Shown piece by piece: positions 46,055-54,544 of a DNA stretch of 64,000 nt. A program made the translations under genes and the position numbers. The first letter of the stretch is position 1. The number at the start of each line of letters is the position of its first letter. A model generated the notes under the pieces. The model saw only the letters and a list, made by a program, of their open reading frames with translations. It searched no databases and was not told where the DNA came from. The DNA comes from CBDFGS01 sp965247255. GTDB taxonomy: Bacteria; Chloroflexota; Dehalococcoidia; Lucifugimonadales; CAUZJF01. The stretch lies in NCBI GenBank assembly GCA_965247255.1, contig CBDFGS010000012.1, forward strand, positions 740,938 to 804,937. Direction: 5' to 3'.

Positions 46055-46091
46055 CCTTCTCCCCTGGCGGGAGAAGGCTAGGATGAGGGGG
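46055..46091. repeat. Dispersed CTTCTCCC hairpin repeat, copy 2
   Basis: CCTTCTCCCCTGGCGGGAGAAGG followed by a CTAGGATGAGGGGG tail. Same element as 55498-55536 (near identical) and 2272-2310 (opposite orientation). It lies between the acetyltransferase remnants and the exonuclease gene. Confidence 0.8.
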
Positions 46092-46207
46092 ACCGTCCTT
46101 GGCAAGGAGAAGTGCCCCCGCGCCCAAGAAACCTCATGGGGCCGGGTCGGTGGGAGCAAGAGCTCGTTCCGGCTACACGAGTGCCCATCAAGATACCGGG
46201 ACAATCG

Positions 46208-47083
46208 ATGAAACTCCACCTGGTCGACACTACCTACGAGCTCTTCCGAGCCTACTACGGCGCGCCACCGGAGGTCACCGCCGACGGCCGTCCGATCAGC
46301 GCCGTCCGCGGACTCATCCAGACGTTGCTGCTCCTTCTTCGTCAGGCTGACGTGACCCACGTCGCTTGCGCCTTCGATCACGAGGTCGAGTCGTTCAGGA
46401 ACCAGATGTTCGATGGCTATAAGACCGGCGAACGCGTTCCCGAGGACCTGCTGACCCAATTCGACCTGGCTGAGCGGGCCGCCTCGGCGTTGGGGATCGT
46501 CGTCTGGCCTATGATGGAGTTCGAGGCCGACGACGCGCTCGCTACCGCCGCCGCCAGATGGAGGGACTCGCCGGAGGTTGACCAGGTCGTCATCTGCTCC
46601 CCCGACAAGGACCTCACGCAGATGGTCACTGGCTCGAAGGTGGTGTGCCTCGACAGGCGCCGCAGAGTCACCCTGGACGAAGAGGGCGTTGTCGCCAAGT
46701 TCGGCGTGGCCCCCGAGTCCATCGCCGACTACCTTGCCCTCGTCGGCGACGCATCCGACGGGATACCGGGCATCCCCAGATGGGGGGCCAAGTCCACCGC
46801 GCCGGTCCTGATGCGCTATAGGCACGTCGAGGCGATACCGGGCAACTCGCTCGAGTGGGATGTGCTACCCCGCGGCGCAGCCGCCATGGCGGCCAGCCTG
46901 AAATCACGCCGCGACGACGCGCTGTTGTTCAAAGACCTCGCGACTTTGCGCCTCGACGTCCCGCTTCAGGAGACACTGGGCGAACTGGAGTGGGGAGGCG
47001 TCAGGCGTGGCGATTTCGTGGACTTGTGCGGTGAGCTAGGCATGACGAGTCTTCTGGACGCGCCACACAGGTGGGCAGATTGA
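46208..47083 (+). CDS. 5'-3' exonuclease (FEN/PIN family)
   Basis: A 291-residue FEN-type nuclease with no polymerase domain. It has the N-terminal KLHLVDTTYELFRAYYG, the acidic cluster ACAFDHEVESFRNQMFDGYK, MEFEADDALATAAAR and ICSPDKDLTQMV, then a helix-hairpin-helix region LVGDASDGIPGIPRWGAKST. It would remove 5' flaps or RNA primers. The start is ATG 46208, matching the family. An in-frame ATG at 46112 would add 32 unlike residues. The lipase gene split by IS copy 3 follows. Confidence 0.9.
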   Translation: MKLHLVDTTYELFRAYYGAPPEVTADGRPISAVRGLIQTLLLLLRQADVTHVACAFDHEVESFRNQMFDGYKTGERVPEDLLTQFDLAERAASALGIVVWPMMEFEADDALATAAARWRDSPEVDQVVICSPDKDLTQMVTGSKVVCLDRRRRVTLDEEGVVAKFGVAPESIADYLALVGDASDGIPGIPRWGAKSTAPVLMRYRHVEAIPGNSLEWDVLPRGAAAMAASLKSRRDDALLFKDLATLRLDVPLQETLGELEWGGVRRGDFVDLCGELGMTSLLDAPHRWAD

Positions 47084-47108
47084 CCTGTTAGTACCGCCGG
47101 GGTGAATC

Positions 47109-47392
47109 ATGGCAGTTGAGCACGACGTATTTAGCCGCCCCGACCTGCTGCGAATACCAACCAAGCGCGCAGCCTGGTCGGACCGGACGGCGCTTCTTAT
47201 GGCTGAGATGTCCAAGCTCGCCTACTACAAGTTCGAGGTGAACGCGAGTGGCGAAGTGCTACCACAGAAGGACGTCGACGACGTGCTGCAGAGGCTTTTG
47301 GCCCCTGCTGGCAAGGCCCGGTCCAAAGTTTCTCCGAATGCCAACGGAGCCGACCCGCCTCCACCCCTGCCTGAGGGCGCGGTAAGACTAAA
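47109..47392 (+). pseudogene. Class 3 lipase, 5' part, interrupted by IS insertion
   Basis: These are the first ~94 residues of a lipase, from ATG 47109 (VEHDVFSRPDLLRIPTKRAA, MAEMSKLAYYKFE). The frame is cut after GAVRL by the IS at 47393-49108, within a CTAAA duplication. Removing the element and one duplicate gives AVRLKGDLAKAGFE in frame and a 363-residue protein. As it stands, translation runs into the IS. Confidence 0.87.
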
Positions 47393-49108
47393 CCCGAATC
47401 CACCGAAGGACACCGATGGACGGCGTGAGGAAAGCGGAAGGGGGGGTGAGGGAGCTACAGGGGAAATAGCCTGGGTTCCATTTGGGGTAGGGAGGTCGGC
47501 GGACGGTCTTCATCGCCGCACAGGGGCCCCTATGGCCGTCTGCGGGAGCTGCGATGCGGGGGATGGCGAGAGAATACGCAGCAGGGAACTCTCTCGGACC
47601 GGGCTGGCGCGAGTCTGCGGGGATCTTCGGTTGTCCGGTGGGTGGGTCGCCGACGGTGCCGTCAGGCCGGGAGTGGAATGGCTCGCAGCCGGGCCAAGGC
47701 GCGGCTGAACTTCTCAGCCCAAGGCCAGCGATCCGGAAGATGCAGGGTCAACCGGCGTGCCGAGCGGGTGAGCCGTCCGGCTAGGGAGAAGAACCGCCGC
47801 CGGAGGGTCTTGGTGGTGGCTATCCGCTCTCCCAGACCGATCCGCGCCGTCCAGCGGGCCAGGTTGTGGGCCATCGTCTGGACGGCCAGCCAGGCGCCGT
47901 TGGCGGCGAAGCGGCCCGAGGGGAGATGGTTCAGCCCGACGCCGTACTTGAGGTCGCGTATGGCATTCTCGATCTCGGCGTGGCGGCGATGGTCAGCCTC
48001 CAGTTCGAGCAACTCCCCGTCCCGGTCGGTGATGAAGCCGTGATAACTGTATTTGGCGAAGAGGGCCAGTTGGGAACCGGGCGTCGGCTTCACCCGCCGG
48101 ACGATGAGCCGTACCGGCGCGGCGTCTGCCTCGGCCTGGAAGGGGGTGCAGGTGATCTCGGCCACATCGGCGGCACCGTCCATCCAGTAAGGAATCGGCG
48201 TCCAGGCATCTTCGGGTATCGCCTCGATGAGATTGTGCAGGCTTTTGTGCTGGCGGATGGTGATGGAGTAGCGGACATTGATCCGGCGGCAGACGGCGAC
48301 CACGGCGTGGGTATAGAAGCCGCTGTCGGCACGCATGGTGAGCTGCCCGCTGGCCCCGCCGTAGCGAACCCGGCTCACCGTTTCACGCAGGAAGTGGGCG
48401 GCGCCGCGAGCGGTGTTGGCCCGGCCCTCGCGCAGCCGGGCCATCAGCACGTCGCCTGTGCCGGCGGCGACGGCCAACAGCGGGTGATAGCCCCGCTTGC
48501 CGGTATAGCCGTGGTGGCGTGCGCCCTCCTTGGCCAGTCCGTAGGTCTCGCAGATGGTGGAGTCCAGGTCAATGGTCAGGGGCCCGTCGCCGGGTCCCGC
48601 CCCGGCCTGCCAAGCCCGGGCCAGCAACTCGCGGCTCACCCGGTCGAGTTGACGGACGTGGCCCCACCGGAAGCTGCGCAGGAAGGTGCCCAGGGTGGAT
48701 GGCGCCTTCACCGTGCCGCCCAGGGTGCTGGCCGTCCCCCCGGTGCGCAACACATCGGCGTCGTCAATGCAGTCGCCCCCAGCCAGCGCAGACGCCACCA
48801 GCGTCATCATCTTGTCGCTCGTGTTCGCCCGCCCCGGGGCATCGCCCAGGTCGAGGCGCTGCCGGACGAGTTCGGGCAGGCCGAGGTGCCGCGCCAGGGT
48901 GGCCGGAAGGAGCAGCCCGGCATTGGCCACCAAGCGGCGGTCGTCGAAGGTGATTTGGATTCGGTCGGGGTGGTTGCGTGGCAGCATCTATTGGGTGCTC
49001 CTTTTCCAGGGTCTGTTTTTTGCTACAAAACCATTATCCCAGAAGCACAGGAGCACCTTCTTGCTGCTTCAGGACGCTAACCCGACGCCCTCCTTCGGTG
49101 GATTCGGG
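47393..49108 (-). mobile_element. IS1380-family insertion sequence, copy 3 (1716 bp, inverted)
   Basis: It has the same ends and length as copy 1, and the transposase protein is identical, but it lies in the opposite orientation. The 5-bp target duplication is CTAAA at 47388-47392 and 49109-49113. Two identical copies in opposite orientation about 40 kb apart could recombine and invert the segment between them. Confidence 0.92.
47662..48987 (-). CDS. IS1380-family transposase (copy 3)
   Basis: A 441-residue transposase identical in translation to copy 1, with all three catalytic blocks (TIDLDSTICETYG, MRADSGFY, RRHAEIENAIRDLK). It is read opposite to the lipase gene it interrupts. The identity with copy 1 implies very recent transposition or gene conversion. 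Confidence 0.92.
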   Translation of the reverse strand: MLPRNHPDRIQITFDDRRLVANAGLLLPATLARHLGLPELVRQRLDLGDAPGRANTSDKMMTLVASALAGGDCIDDADVLRTGGTASTLGGTVKAPSTLGTFLRSFRWGHVRQLDRVSRELLARAWQAGAGPGDGPLTIDLDSTICETYGLAKEGARHHGYTGKRGYHPLLAVAAGTGDVLMARLREGRANTARGAAHFLRETVSRVRYGGASGQLTMRADSGFYTHAVVAVCRRINVRYSITIRQHKSLHNLIEAIPEDAWTPIPYWMDGAADVAEITCTPFQAEADAAPVRLIVRRVKPTPGSQLALFAKYSYHGFITDRDGELLELEADHRRHAEIENAIRDLKYGVGLNHLPSGRFAANGAWLAVQTMAHNLARWTARIGLGERIATTKTLRRRFFSLAGRLTRSARRLTLHLPDRWPWAEKFSRALARLRAIPLPA

Positions 49109-49921
49109 CTAAAGGGCGATCTGGCCAAGGCGGGTTTCGAGCTGGCGGGCCTGTTCAGCCACAAGAAGACCGACACACAGGCGTTTCTGGCCATCTCAAG
49201 ACGGGCCGGAGCTACGGCAGGGGCCGTGGGCGTCGAAGACGTGGCCATTCTGGCGTTCCGTGGGACCGCGAGCATCAGAGACTGGCTGAGCAACGTCAAA
49301 TTCCTCCAGAAGGACGCCGAAGGCGCCGAGGTACACTGGGGATTCCAGGGGGCGTTCAAGGCCGTGGAGCCGGCTATACGCAGAAACCTGGGCCCTCTGG
49401 TCAAAGGGGGCCGGACGCTCTACCTGACCGGGCACAGCCTGGGTGGAGCGCTGGCCCTGATCGCGACCCGCGAGATGGCATCAGACTCGTATGGCGCCTG
49501 TTACACGTTCGGGTCGCCCAGGGTTGGGAGGTTCGGGTTCGCCCTGGACATTAAGACTCCCATATACAGGGTGGTGAACGCCAACGACCTCATTCCCCGC
49601 CTTCCTCCCGCCTACGTTCCGTCGGTCCTCATATTTGCTCTGCGCATAATGAACGTTCCCGCGTTCGGACTCTTGAAGGCTCTGATCGGCAAGATCACCA
49701 AATACGTTCACTACGGGGACATGCGATTTCTGCGACGCACCAAGAGCCCCACGTACGACGATTTGGAGGTCCTCGCCAATCCTAGCGTCGTGTACCGGTT
49801 CTTCTGGTACTGGCCGGCCCTGTTCGCCAACTGGAAGTCCCCTATTGAGAACCACGGCATCAATCTCTACTGCGCCAAGCTCGCGGCCTGGGCGAAACGT
49901 CGTAACAGTCCCACATCTTGA
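49109..49921 (+). pseudogene. Class 3 lipase, 3' part, separated by IS insertion
   Basis: The main catalytic part of a Lipase_3 (fungal-type) alpha/beta hydrolase. It has ILAFRGTASIRDWLSNVKF, the nucleophile elbow LTGHSLGGALALI, FGSPRVGRFGF and NANDLIPRLPP, with a late His in KYVHYGD. It has no usable start after the insertion. Joined to 47109-47392 it makes an intact 363-residue enzyme, probably cytoplasmic since no signal peptide is seen. Confidence 0.88.
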
Positions 49922-50119
49922 CCCGCATTCCCGGCTAACGCGGATAGTGCTTAGAGCAACCGTGCAATTGTTAAAGGAGGGCACAATTTTTGGCTCACCC
50001 CCTAAGTGTTCCATTCTGTCCCACAGCCCACATGGAAAAGGGAACGGAATGGAACAAAATGGTACTCTCAGTGGCGACCCGACGTCCCTAACCCATCTGC
50101 GACGGAGCAATACCTCGCT

Positions 50120-51373
50120 ATGAAAATCACCGACATCGAGATCACCCGCATCTACCCGAGACTGATTGAGGCCTCGAAAGAGCAGACGGCCCGCCTCCAC
50201 TCGCAGCGTGGCATAGGCGGCCAGCTCATACACAAGATCACCACCGACAACGGCATCGTCGGCTACGGAGAGCACCGCTGGAAGGACTCAAGTCCGCCGC
50301 TTCCCAGTGTGGAGCCGCTCATCGGCCGCAACCCCTTCGATTTCATCAACAACACCTTCCACCCCTCCCTGGGAGGAGCCCTCTACGACGTGATGGGTAA
50401 GCATCTGGAAGTGCCGGCGCACAAGCTGATGGGCCAAAAGCTGCGGGACGCAGTCACGGTTTGCGGATGGACACCCTCTGGCGCGTCTCCCAAGACCTAC
50501 GCAGAGCAAGTAGCGCGGGCCGTCAAGCAAGGCTACATGGTCTTCAAGATACACACGTCGTCCACATACGATGTCTTCGACCTGGCGCGCGCCGCCGCTG
50601 AGGTGACTCCCGAGGGCTTCAAGCTGCACTTCGACTTCAATCACAGCCGCACCATCGGGTCCGTGCTCCCTATCATCGACCAGATTCAGAGGGAGCACCC
50701 CATCGTCGGCTTCATCGAGGACCCGCTGCCCGCATGGGACCTGGACAGCTGGCGAAAGCTTCGGGCCAAGATGCGCATTCCCCTCGTCCACGGCGGGGCG
50801 CCCCTGCTGGGCGGCATCCAGGAGGCGCAGCATGGCATGGCAGACGCGTATATGATCGGCGAGTCGTCTATAGGAGACATCCTCGAACGAGGAATCGCCT
50901 ACGGTAAGCTCAATACCCAGGTCATCATGCAGCACACCGGCGGTACCCTGGCCAAGGCGCTGGCGCTACACATGGCATCGGTGCTTCCCACCGCGACCGG
51001 CCACTCGATCAACCTGGACGACCAGTACGCTGAGAGCTATACCACCGAGAATATTCCCGTGACTGAGGGCTTCTCCCCGGTGCCGGACCGGCCGGGGCTC
51101 GGCTTCGACGTCGACGAAGCCGCCATCGCCCGGATGGCGGCGAACAAGCCCGACGAGGTCCCGCGATACGTCCCGCTACTGCACATGCCCGGCGGCCACA
51201 AGTTCTACACCGGTGACGTGAAGCGGCTCACGGGCCGGGAGGAAGGCACCATACGCGGCATAAGGATGGAGTGGATCGAAGACGACGGCAGCGACGAGTT
51301 CGATGAGATATTCGAGCGCGTCGAGAACGGGGAGGTCGTGAGTGGAGAGTCGGATGCAACACGCCAAACGTAA
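50120..51373 (+). CDS. Enolase superfamily (mandelate racemase/muconate lactonizing enzyme-like) protein
   Basis: A 417-residue two-domain enolase-superfamily protein. The N-terminal capping domain begins MKITDIEITRIYP. The barrel has GYMVFKIHTS (Lys143, then His145 where many members have a second Lys), metal ligands Asp172 in HFDFNH and Glu200 in FIEDPLPA, and PLVHGGAP (His224) where a third acidic ligand is usual. The altered ligand set makes the reaction unclear, perhaps sugar-acid dehydration. An amidohydrolase gene follows closely. The start is ATG 50120; an upstream frame to 50006 is not family-like. The 198 bp before it show nothing clear. Confidence 0.82.
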   Translation: MKITDIEITRIYPRLIEASKEQTARLHSQRGIGGQLIHKITTDNGIVGYGEHRWKDSSPPLPSVEPLIGRNPFDFINNTFHPSLGGALYDVMGKHLEVPAHKLMGQKLRDAVTVCGWTPSGASPKTYAEQVARAVKQGYMVFKIHTSSTYDVFDLARAAAEVTPEGFKLHFDFNHSRTIGSVLPIIDQIQREHPIVGFIEDPLPAWDLDSWRKLRAKMRIPLVHGGAPLLGGIQEAQHGMADAYMIGESSIGDILERGIAYGKLNTQVIMQHTGGTLAKALALHMASVLPTATGHSINLDDQYAESYTTENIPVTEGFSPVPDRPGLGFDVDEAAIARMAANKPDEVPRYVPLLHMPGGHKFYTGDVKRLTGREEGTIRGIRMEWIEDDGSDEFDEIFERVENGEVVSGESDATRQT

Positions 51374-51433
51374 ATATGCCCTCGTTGTTGCTTACGCTTC
51401 ACCAATCACACCTTGTCCCCGAAGCTCCGCCCA

Positions 51434-53008
51434 GTGATTGATCTTCTGATAAGAGACGGCCTCGTCATCGACGGCAGCGGCAGCCCGGGATTCCACGCCG
51501 CGGTGTCGGTCGAAGACGAGCGCGTCACGATTCACCGCGGCGACACATCTGGATTCGAAGCGGCGCGGGTCATCGATGCTGCGGACCACGTTGTCTGCCC
51601 GGGCTTCATCGACCTGCACTCCCACGCGGGCCTCACGATCCTGGGCGAGCCTCACCACGACCCCAAGGTCCGCCAGGGCGTCACCACAGAGCTCATCGGC
51701 ATCGACGGCATCTCCCACGCGCCCTTCAAGACCCAGGAGGAGCTCCACCGCTACATATGGCTGGACTCCGGGCTCAACGGCTATCCGCCCATGCCGGCCG
51801 ACTGGCTCACAGTCGCCGAGCTGCTTGGCAAGTACGACAACACCGTCGCTGTCAACATCGCTTACATCCTGGGCAACTCGCCCGTGCGCATCTGGGGGAT
51901 GGGCTGGGAGGACAGGCCCGCCACGGGAGACGAGCTGGACGTGATGCGCGCGGTCGTTCGCGAAGCGATGGAGGAGGGCGCCTGGGGCCTTTCCACCGGC
52001 CTCGACTACGCCCCGGGGGCCTTCGCCGACACCGAGGAGCTGGTAGCCCTGGCCGAGGTCTCGGCGCGACTCGGGGGCTTCTACCACACCCACACCAGGT
52101 CTAGCCTTCGCGAAAAGGGCCTGCTTGCCCCGTGGCACGAGGCCCTGGACATTGGCAGGCGCGGCGAGAGCCCGGTCCACCTCACCCACTACCGCCAGAG
52201 CGCACAGGGTGTCGGGAGTCACCTGGACTACCTCGGCCTGGTCGAGGACGCTCGCGAGGACGGGATGGACGTCACCTTCGACTGCTACACGTACCCTTAC
52301 TCCGGGACTTCGATCGTGATCGTCATACCGGGATGGGCCAAAGAGCGCGGACCGGAAGGGGTGATAGAGGCGCTGAAGGAACCCGAGGCCCGCGCGCGGA
52401 TGAAGCGGGAGATCCCGGGGGAGCGCCTGGAGCACACCTGGCTCACCAACTTCACCCAGTCTCAGAACAGCCGGTACGATGGCCGGCTCTTATCCGACAT
52501 CGCCGAGATGCGCGGGCAGCACCCTACAGACGTCCTGTTCGACCTGCTGCTGGAAGAGAACCTGGGTATCTCGATGGTCGGCCTCGGCACCAACACGCAC
52601 ACGTTGCCCGCGTTCGTGTCCCACCCCTACGGGATGATCGCCAGCGACGCGATCCTGCTCGGCGAGTACCCAAGCCCGCGCTCGTACGGCTGTTTCCCCA
52701 TCGTGCTGGCCGAGTTCGTGCGCGCCGAGAAGCACCTGCGACTCCCGGAAGCCATACGAAAGATGACCTCATTCCCGGCGCAGCGGCTCGGCATTCCCGA
52801 CCGGGGCCTGCTGAGAGACGGATTCAAGGCGGACGTCGTCGTCTTCGACCCGGACGCGGTCAAGACCGATGCCACCAGAGAGGACCCCAAGCAGTACCCC
52901 GTGGGCATCGACTTCGTGATCGTCAACGGCAACGTAGTAATCGACAAGGGCGCCAACACGGGCGCGCTTCCGGGCCGCGCCATCCGCCGCGGCCGCGCAT
53001 CGACGTGA
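51434..53008 (+). CDS. N-acyl-D-amino-acid deacylase-like amidohydrolase
   Basis: A 524-residue amidohydrolase of the D-aminoacylase group. It begins IDLLIRDGLVIDGSGSPGF and has CPGFIDLHSHAGL (the HxH metal pair), GLSTGLDYAPGAFADTEEL, FYHTHTRSS, HLTHYRQS and FDCYTYPYSGTS, ending in a C-terminal NG-x-V-x-x-x-G strand. These enzymes hydrolyse N-acyl-D-amino acids or related amides with zinc. I prefer the GTG at 51434, which fits the family start; a TTG at 51413 would add seven residues. It follows the enolase-superfamily gene by 60 bp, so a joint catabolic role is plausible. Confidence 0.85.
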   Translation: MIDLLIRDGLVIDGSGSPGFHAAVSVEDERVTIHRGDTSGFEAARVIDAADHVVCPGFIDLHSHAGLTILGEPHHDPKVRQGVTTELIGIDGISHAPFKTQEELHRYIWLDSGLNGYPPMPADWLTVAELLGKYDNTVAVNIAYILGNSPVRIWGMGWEDRPATGDELDVMRAVVREAMEEGAWGLSTGLDYAPGAFADTEELVALAEVSARLGGFYHTHTRSSLREKGLLAPWHEALDIGRRGESPVHLTHYRQSAQGVGSHLDYLGLVEDAREDGMDVTFDCYTYPYSGTSIVIVIPGWAKERGPEGVIEALKEPEARARMKREIPGERLEHTWLTNFTQSQNSRYDGRLLSDIAEMRGQHPTDVLFDLLLEENLGISMVGLGTNTHTLPAFVSHPYGMIASDAILLGEYPSPRSYGCFPIVLAEFVRAEKHLRLPEAIRKMTSFPAQRLGIPDRGLLRDGFKADVVVFDPDAVKTDATREDPKQYPVGIDFVIVNGNVVIDKGANTGALPGRAIRRGRAST

Positions 53009-53009
53009 A

Positions 53010-53040
53010 TTCACCTCGGAGAACACAGAGCCCACGGAGG
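53010..53040. repeat. CTCTGTG/CTCCGTG repeat, inverted copy
   Basis: TTCACCTCGGAGAACACAGA followed by GCCCACGGAGG, the reverse complement form of the repeat at 25131. It starts one base after the amidohydrolase stop. Confidence 0.6.
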
Positions 53041-53152
53041 CTTTCTAACTGGAGGCGGATGTCGTATTATCCCCGAATATCCGGTCCCACGTACGATGAA
53101 TCGAGCCCAGCGGTGGCGGCGCGCAAGGCATAGTTTAGGAGGCTGGACGTCG

Positions 53153-53321
53153 ATGACACGCTCGAAAGGCGTTACCAAGGGTTTACTAGATAGACTTCTC
53201 GCGGACCAGGAGCGCCGGGCGCAGCGTGAGGCCAGGATGCCCTACGCCCAAAAAACTGAGGGAGCTGGACCGGATGATGGAGAACGCCCGACGGGGCGAG
53301 GCGATACGTAAAGCCAAATAA
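53153..53321 (+). pseudogene. Small charged protein, frameshifted at an A6 run
   Basis: The frame from ATG 53153 reads TRSKGVTKGLLDRLLADQER then RAQREARMPYAQK. Dropping one A from the six-A run at 53252-53257 continues it as LRELDRMMENARRGEAIRKA to a TAA at 53319, giving about 55 residues. The sequence resembles small charged proteins I have seen elsewhere, whose role is unknown. Without the change the frame goes off into unlike sequence. This may be a real mutation, a sequencing error or slippage on the A run. AGGAGG lies 11 bases upstream. Confidence 0.5.
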
Positions 53322-53447
53322 TGGCTGGTGTTGCTTGCCGGCGTGGGCGCCGTCTTGTGGGCTGCAAGGGGGTGGGACGGCGCGACCCTTCCTAGCGTGC
53401 TCCCTAGGCGTAGGGTCGGCGTAGAGCCACCGGGAGTCTCGTGGAAA

Positions 53448-54407
53448 ATGTTTACCGTAATCGCTATAGGGTTTTCAGCAATCGTTGCTGCCTGGTTGGT
53501 GTGGCTCGTACTCGACGCCGGGCGGCGCGAGGAAGCAGCGCGGCAAAAGGAGGAAGCAGAACTACGCGAGGAAGCAACGCGGAGAGAGACAGCGGGGCAA
53601 GAGGATGCGCCGGAGCCCGACAAGACGGACGAGGCTCGCGTGCTCGTTTCCTACCTGGCCCTCCGAAGAGTCCTGGGAGTTCTGGGGATTGCGCTTCCGT
53701 TTCTTTTGGCTCTATGGGGATTTGCTCTTGCCGATCGTTTCGAGATTCAAGGCTCATTAAGCGCCTATTACGGCTTCAAGCCTTTCTCTTGCGCTGACGC
53801 CGCTTCAGTCGCCTCCACCTGCCCCAATCTCACTTCCGTTGCGGCCGATCTCCCCTCCGCCGGCGCTAATCTGAGCCTTAGAACGCGAGACATTCTCATA
53901 GGCGTTCTATTCGCCATCGCATGGTTCCTGTTCACATATAAAGGCTATGAGCGTAGAGACGACGTCGCCGGATACCTCGGATGTCTGTTCGCGCTGGGTG
54001 TAGCGCTATTCCCCAGCAGCGGAGCGGTCTGGGAGAAAGCAGTACATTTCACATCAGCGTTTGGGCTGTTCGTGGTCCTGTCCGTATTCTGCCTTCTCTT
54101 TACCAAGTCGAACAAGAGTCCAGACGAATGGAAGCCCCAGAAGAGGGTCCGCAACAGAATCTATTGGGTCTGCGCGTGGGTCATCTGGGTATGCCTCGGC
54201 TTGGCTATCCTGTACCTCTTGTTCCTACAGGACGCTACGCTGGGAGGATTTAAGCTCTCCGAAGTAAATCCCGTTTTTTGGCTAGAGTCATTCATGATAT
54301 GGGCCTTTGCCATCTCCTGGTTCATCAAGGGCGAAGCCCTTGTGAGGGACCCAGATTCTGCAGACGACGAGATCCCCGGAGACGCCACTGCGACGGCACC
54401 CGCGTAG
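53448..54407 (+). CDS. Multipass membrane protein, function unknown
   Basis: The protein has about 319 residues and seven likely membrane segments. The first (MFTVIAIGFSAIVAAWLVW) is followed by a long charged, probably coiled segment (KEEAELREEATRRETAGQ). The core resembles uncharacterised bacterial membrane proteins with the block SLSAYYG...RDILIGVLFAIAWFLFTYKG and LGCLFALGVALFPSSG. I chose ATG 53448; a GTG at 53328 in the same frame would add 40 residues that do not look like coding sequence. It lies just after the frameshifted small gene. Confidence 0.65.
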   Translation: MFTVIAIGFSAIVAAWLVWLVLDAGRREEAARQKEEAELREEATRRETAGQEDAPEPDKTDEARVLVSYLALRRVLGVLGIALPFLLALWGFALADRFEIQGSLSAYYGFKPFSCADAASVASTCPNLTSVAADLPSAGANLSLRTRDILIGVLFAIAWFLFTYKGYERRDDVAGYLGCLFALGVALFPSSGAVWEKAVHFTSAFGLFVVLSVFCLLFTKSNKSPDEWKPQKRVRNRIYWVCAWVIWVCLGLAILYLLFLQDATLGGFKLSEVNPVFWLESFMIWAFAISWFIKGEALVRDPDSADDEIPGDATATAPA

Positions 54408-54494
54408 CTCCAAGCTCGTCAGCACGCATGCTGGCACGGCTGGGTGATCTTTGAAATGAATCTCGAGTCGATTCGATACCGGTCGCGCCGGAGC

Positions 54495-54529
54495 TTGCTC
54501 TGTGCCTCAGTGATCTCGGTGGTGAATTT
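54495..54529. repeat. CTCTGTG/CTCCGTG...GTGGTGAA repeat, copy
   Basis: TTGCTCTGTGCCTCAGTGAT then CTCGGTGGTGAATTT, ending about 15 bases before the next start codon. Confidence 0.55.
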
Positions 54530-54544
54530 CCCTAGGAGGAAGTC

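Noticed and set aside
53246..53262. Programmed -1 frameshift at the A6 run
   Set aside because: The downstream coding frame needs a +1 shift (or loss of one A), and the slippery heptamer is not in the right phase.
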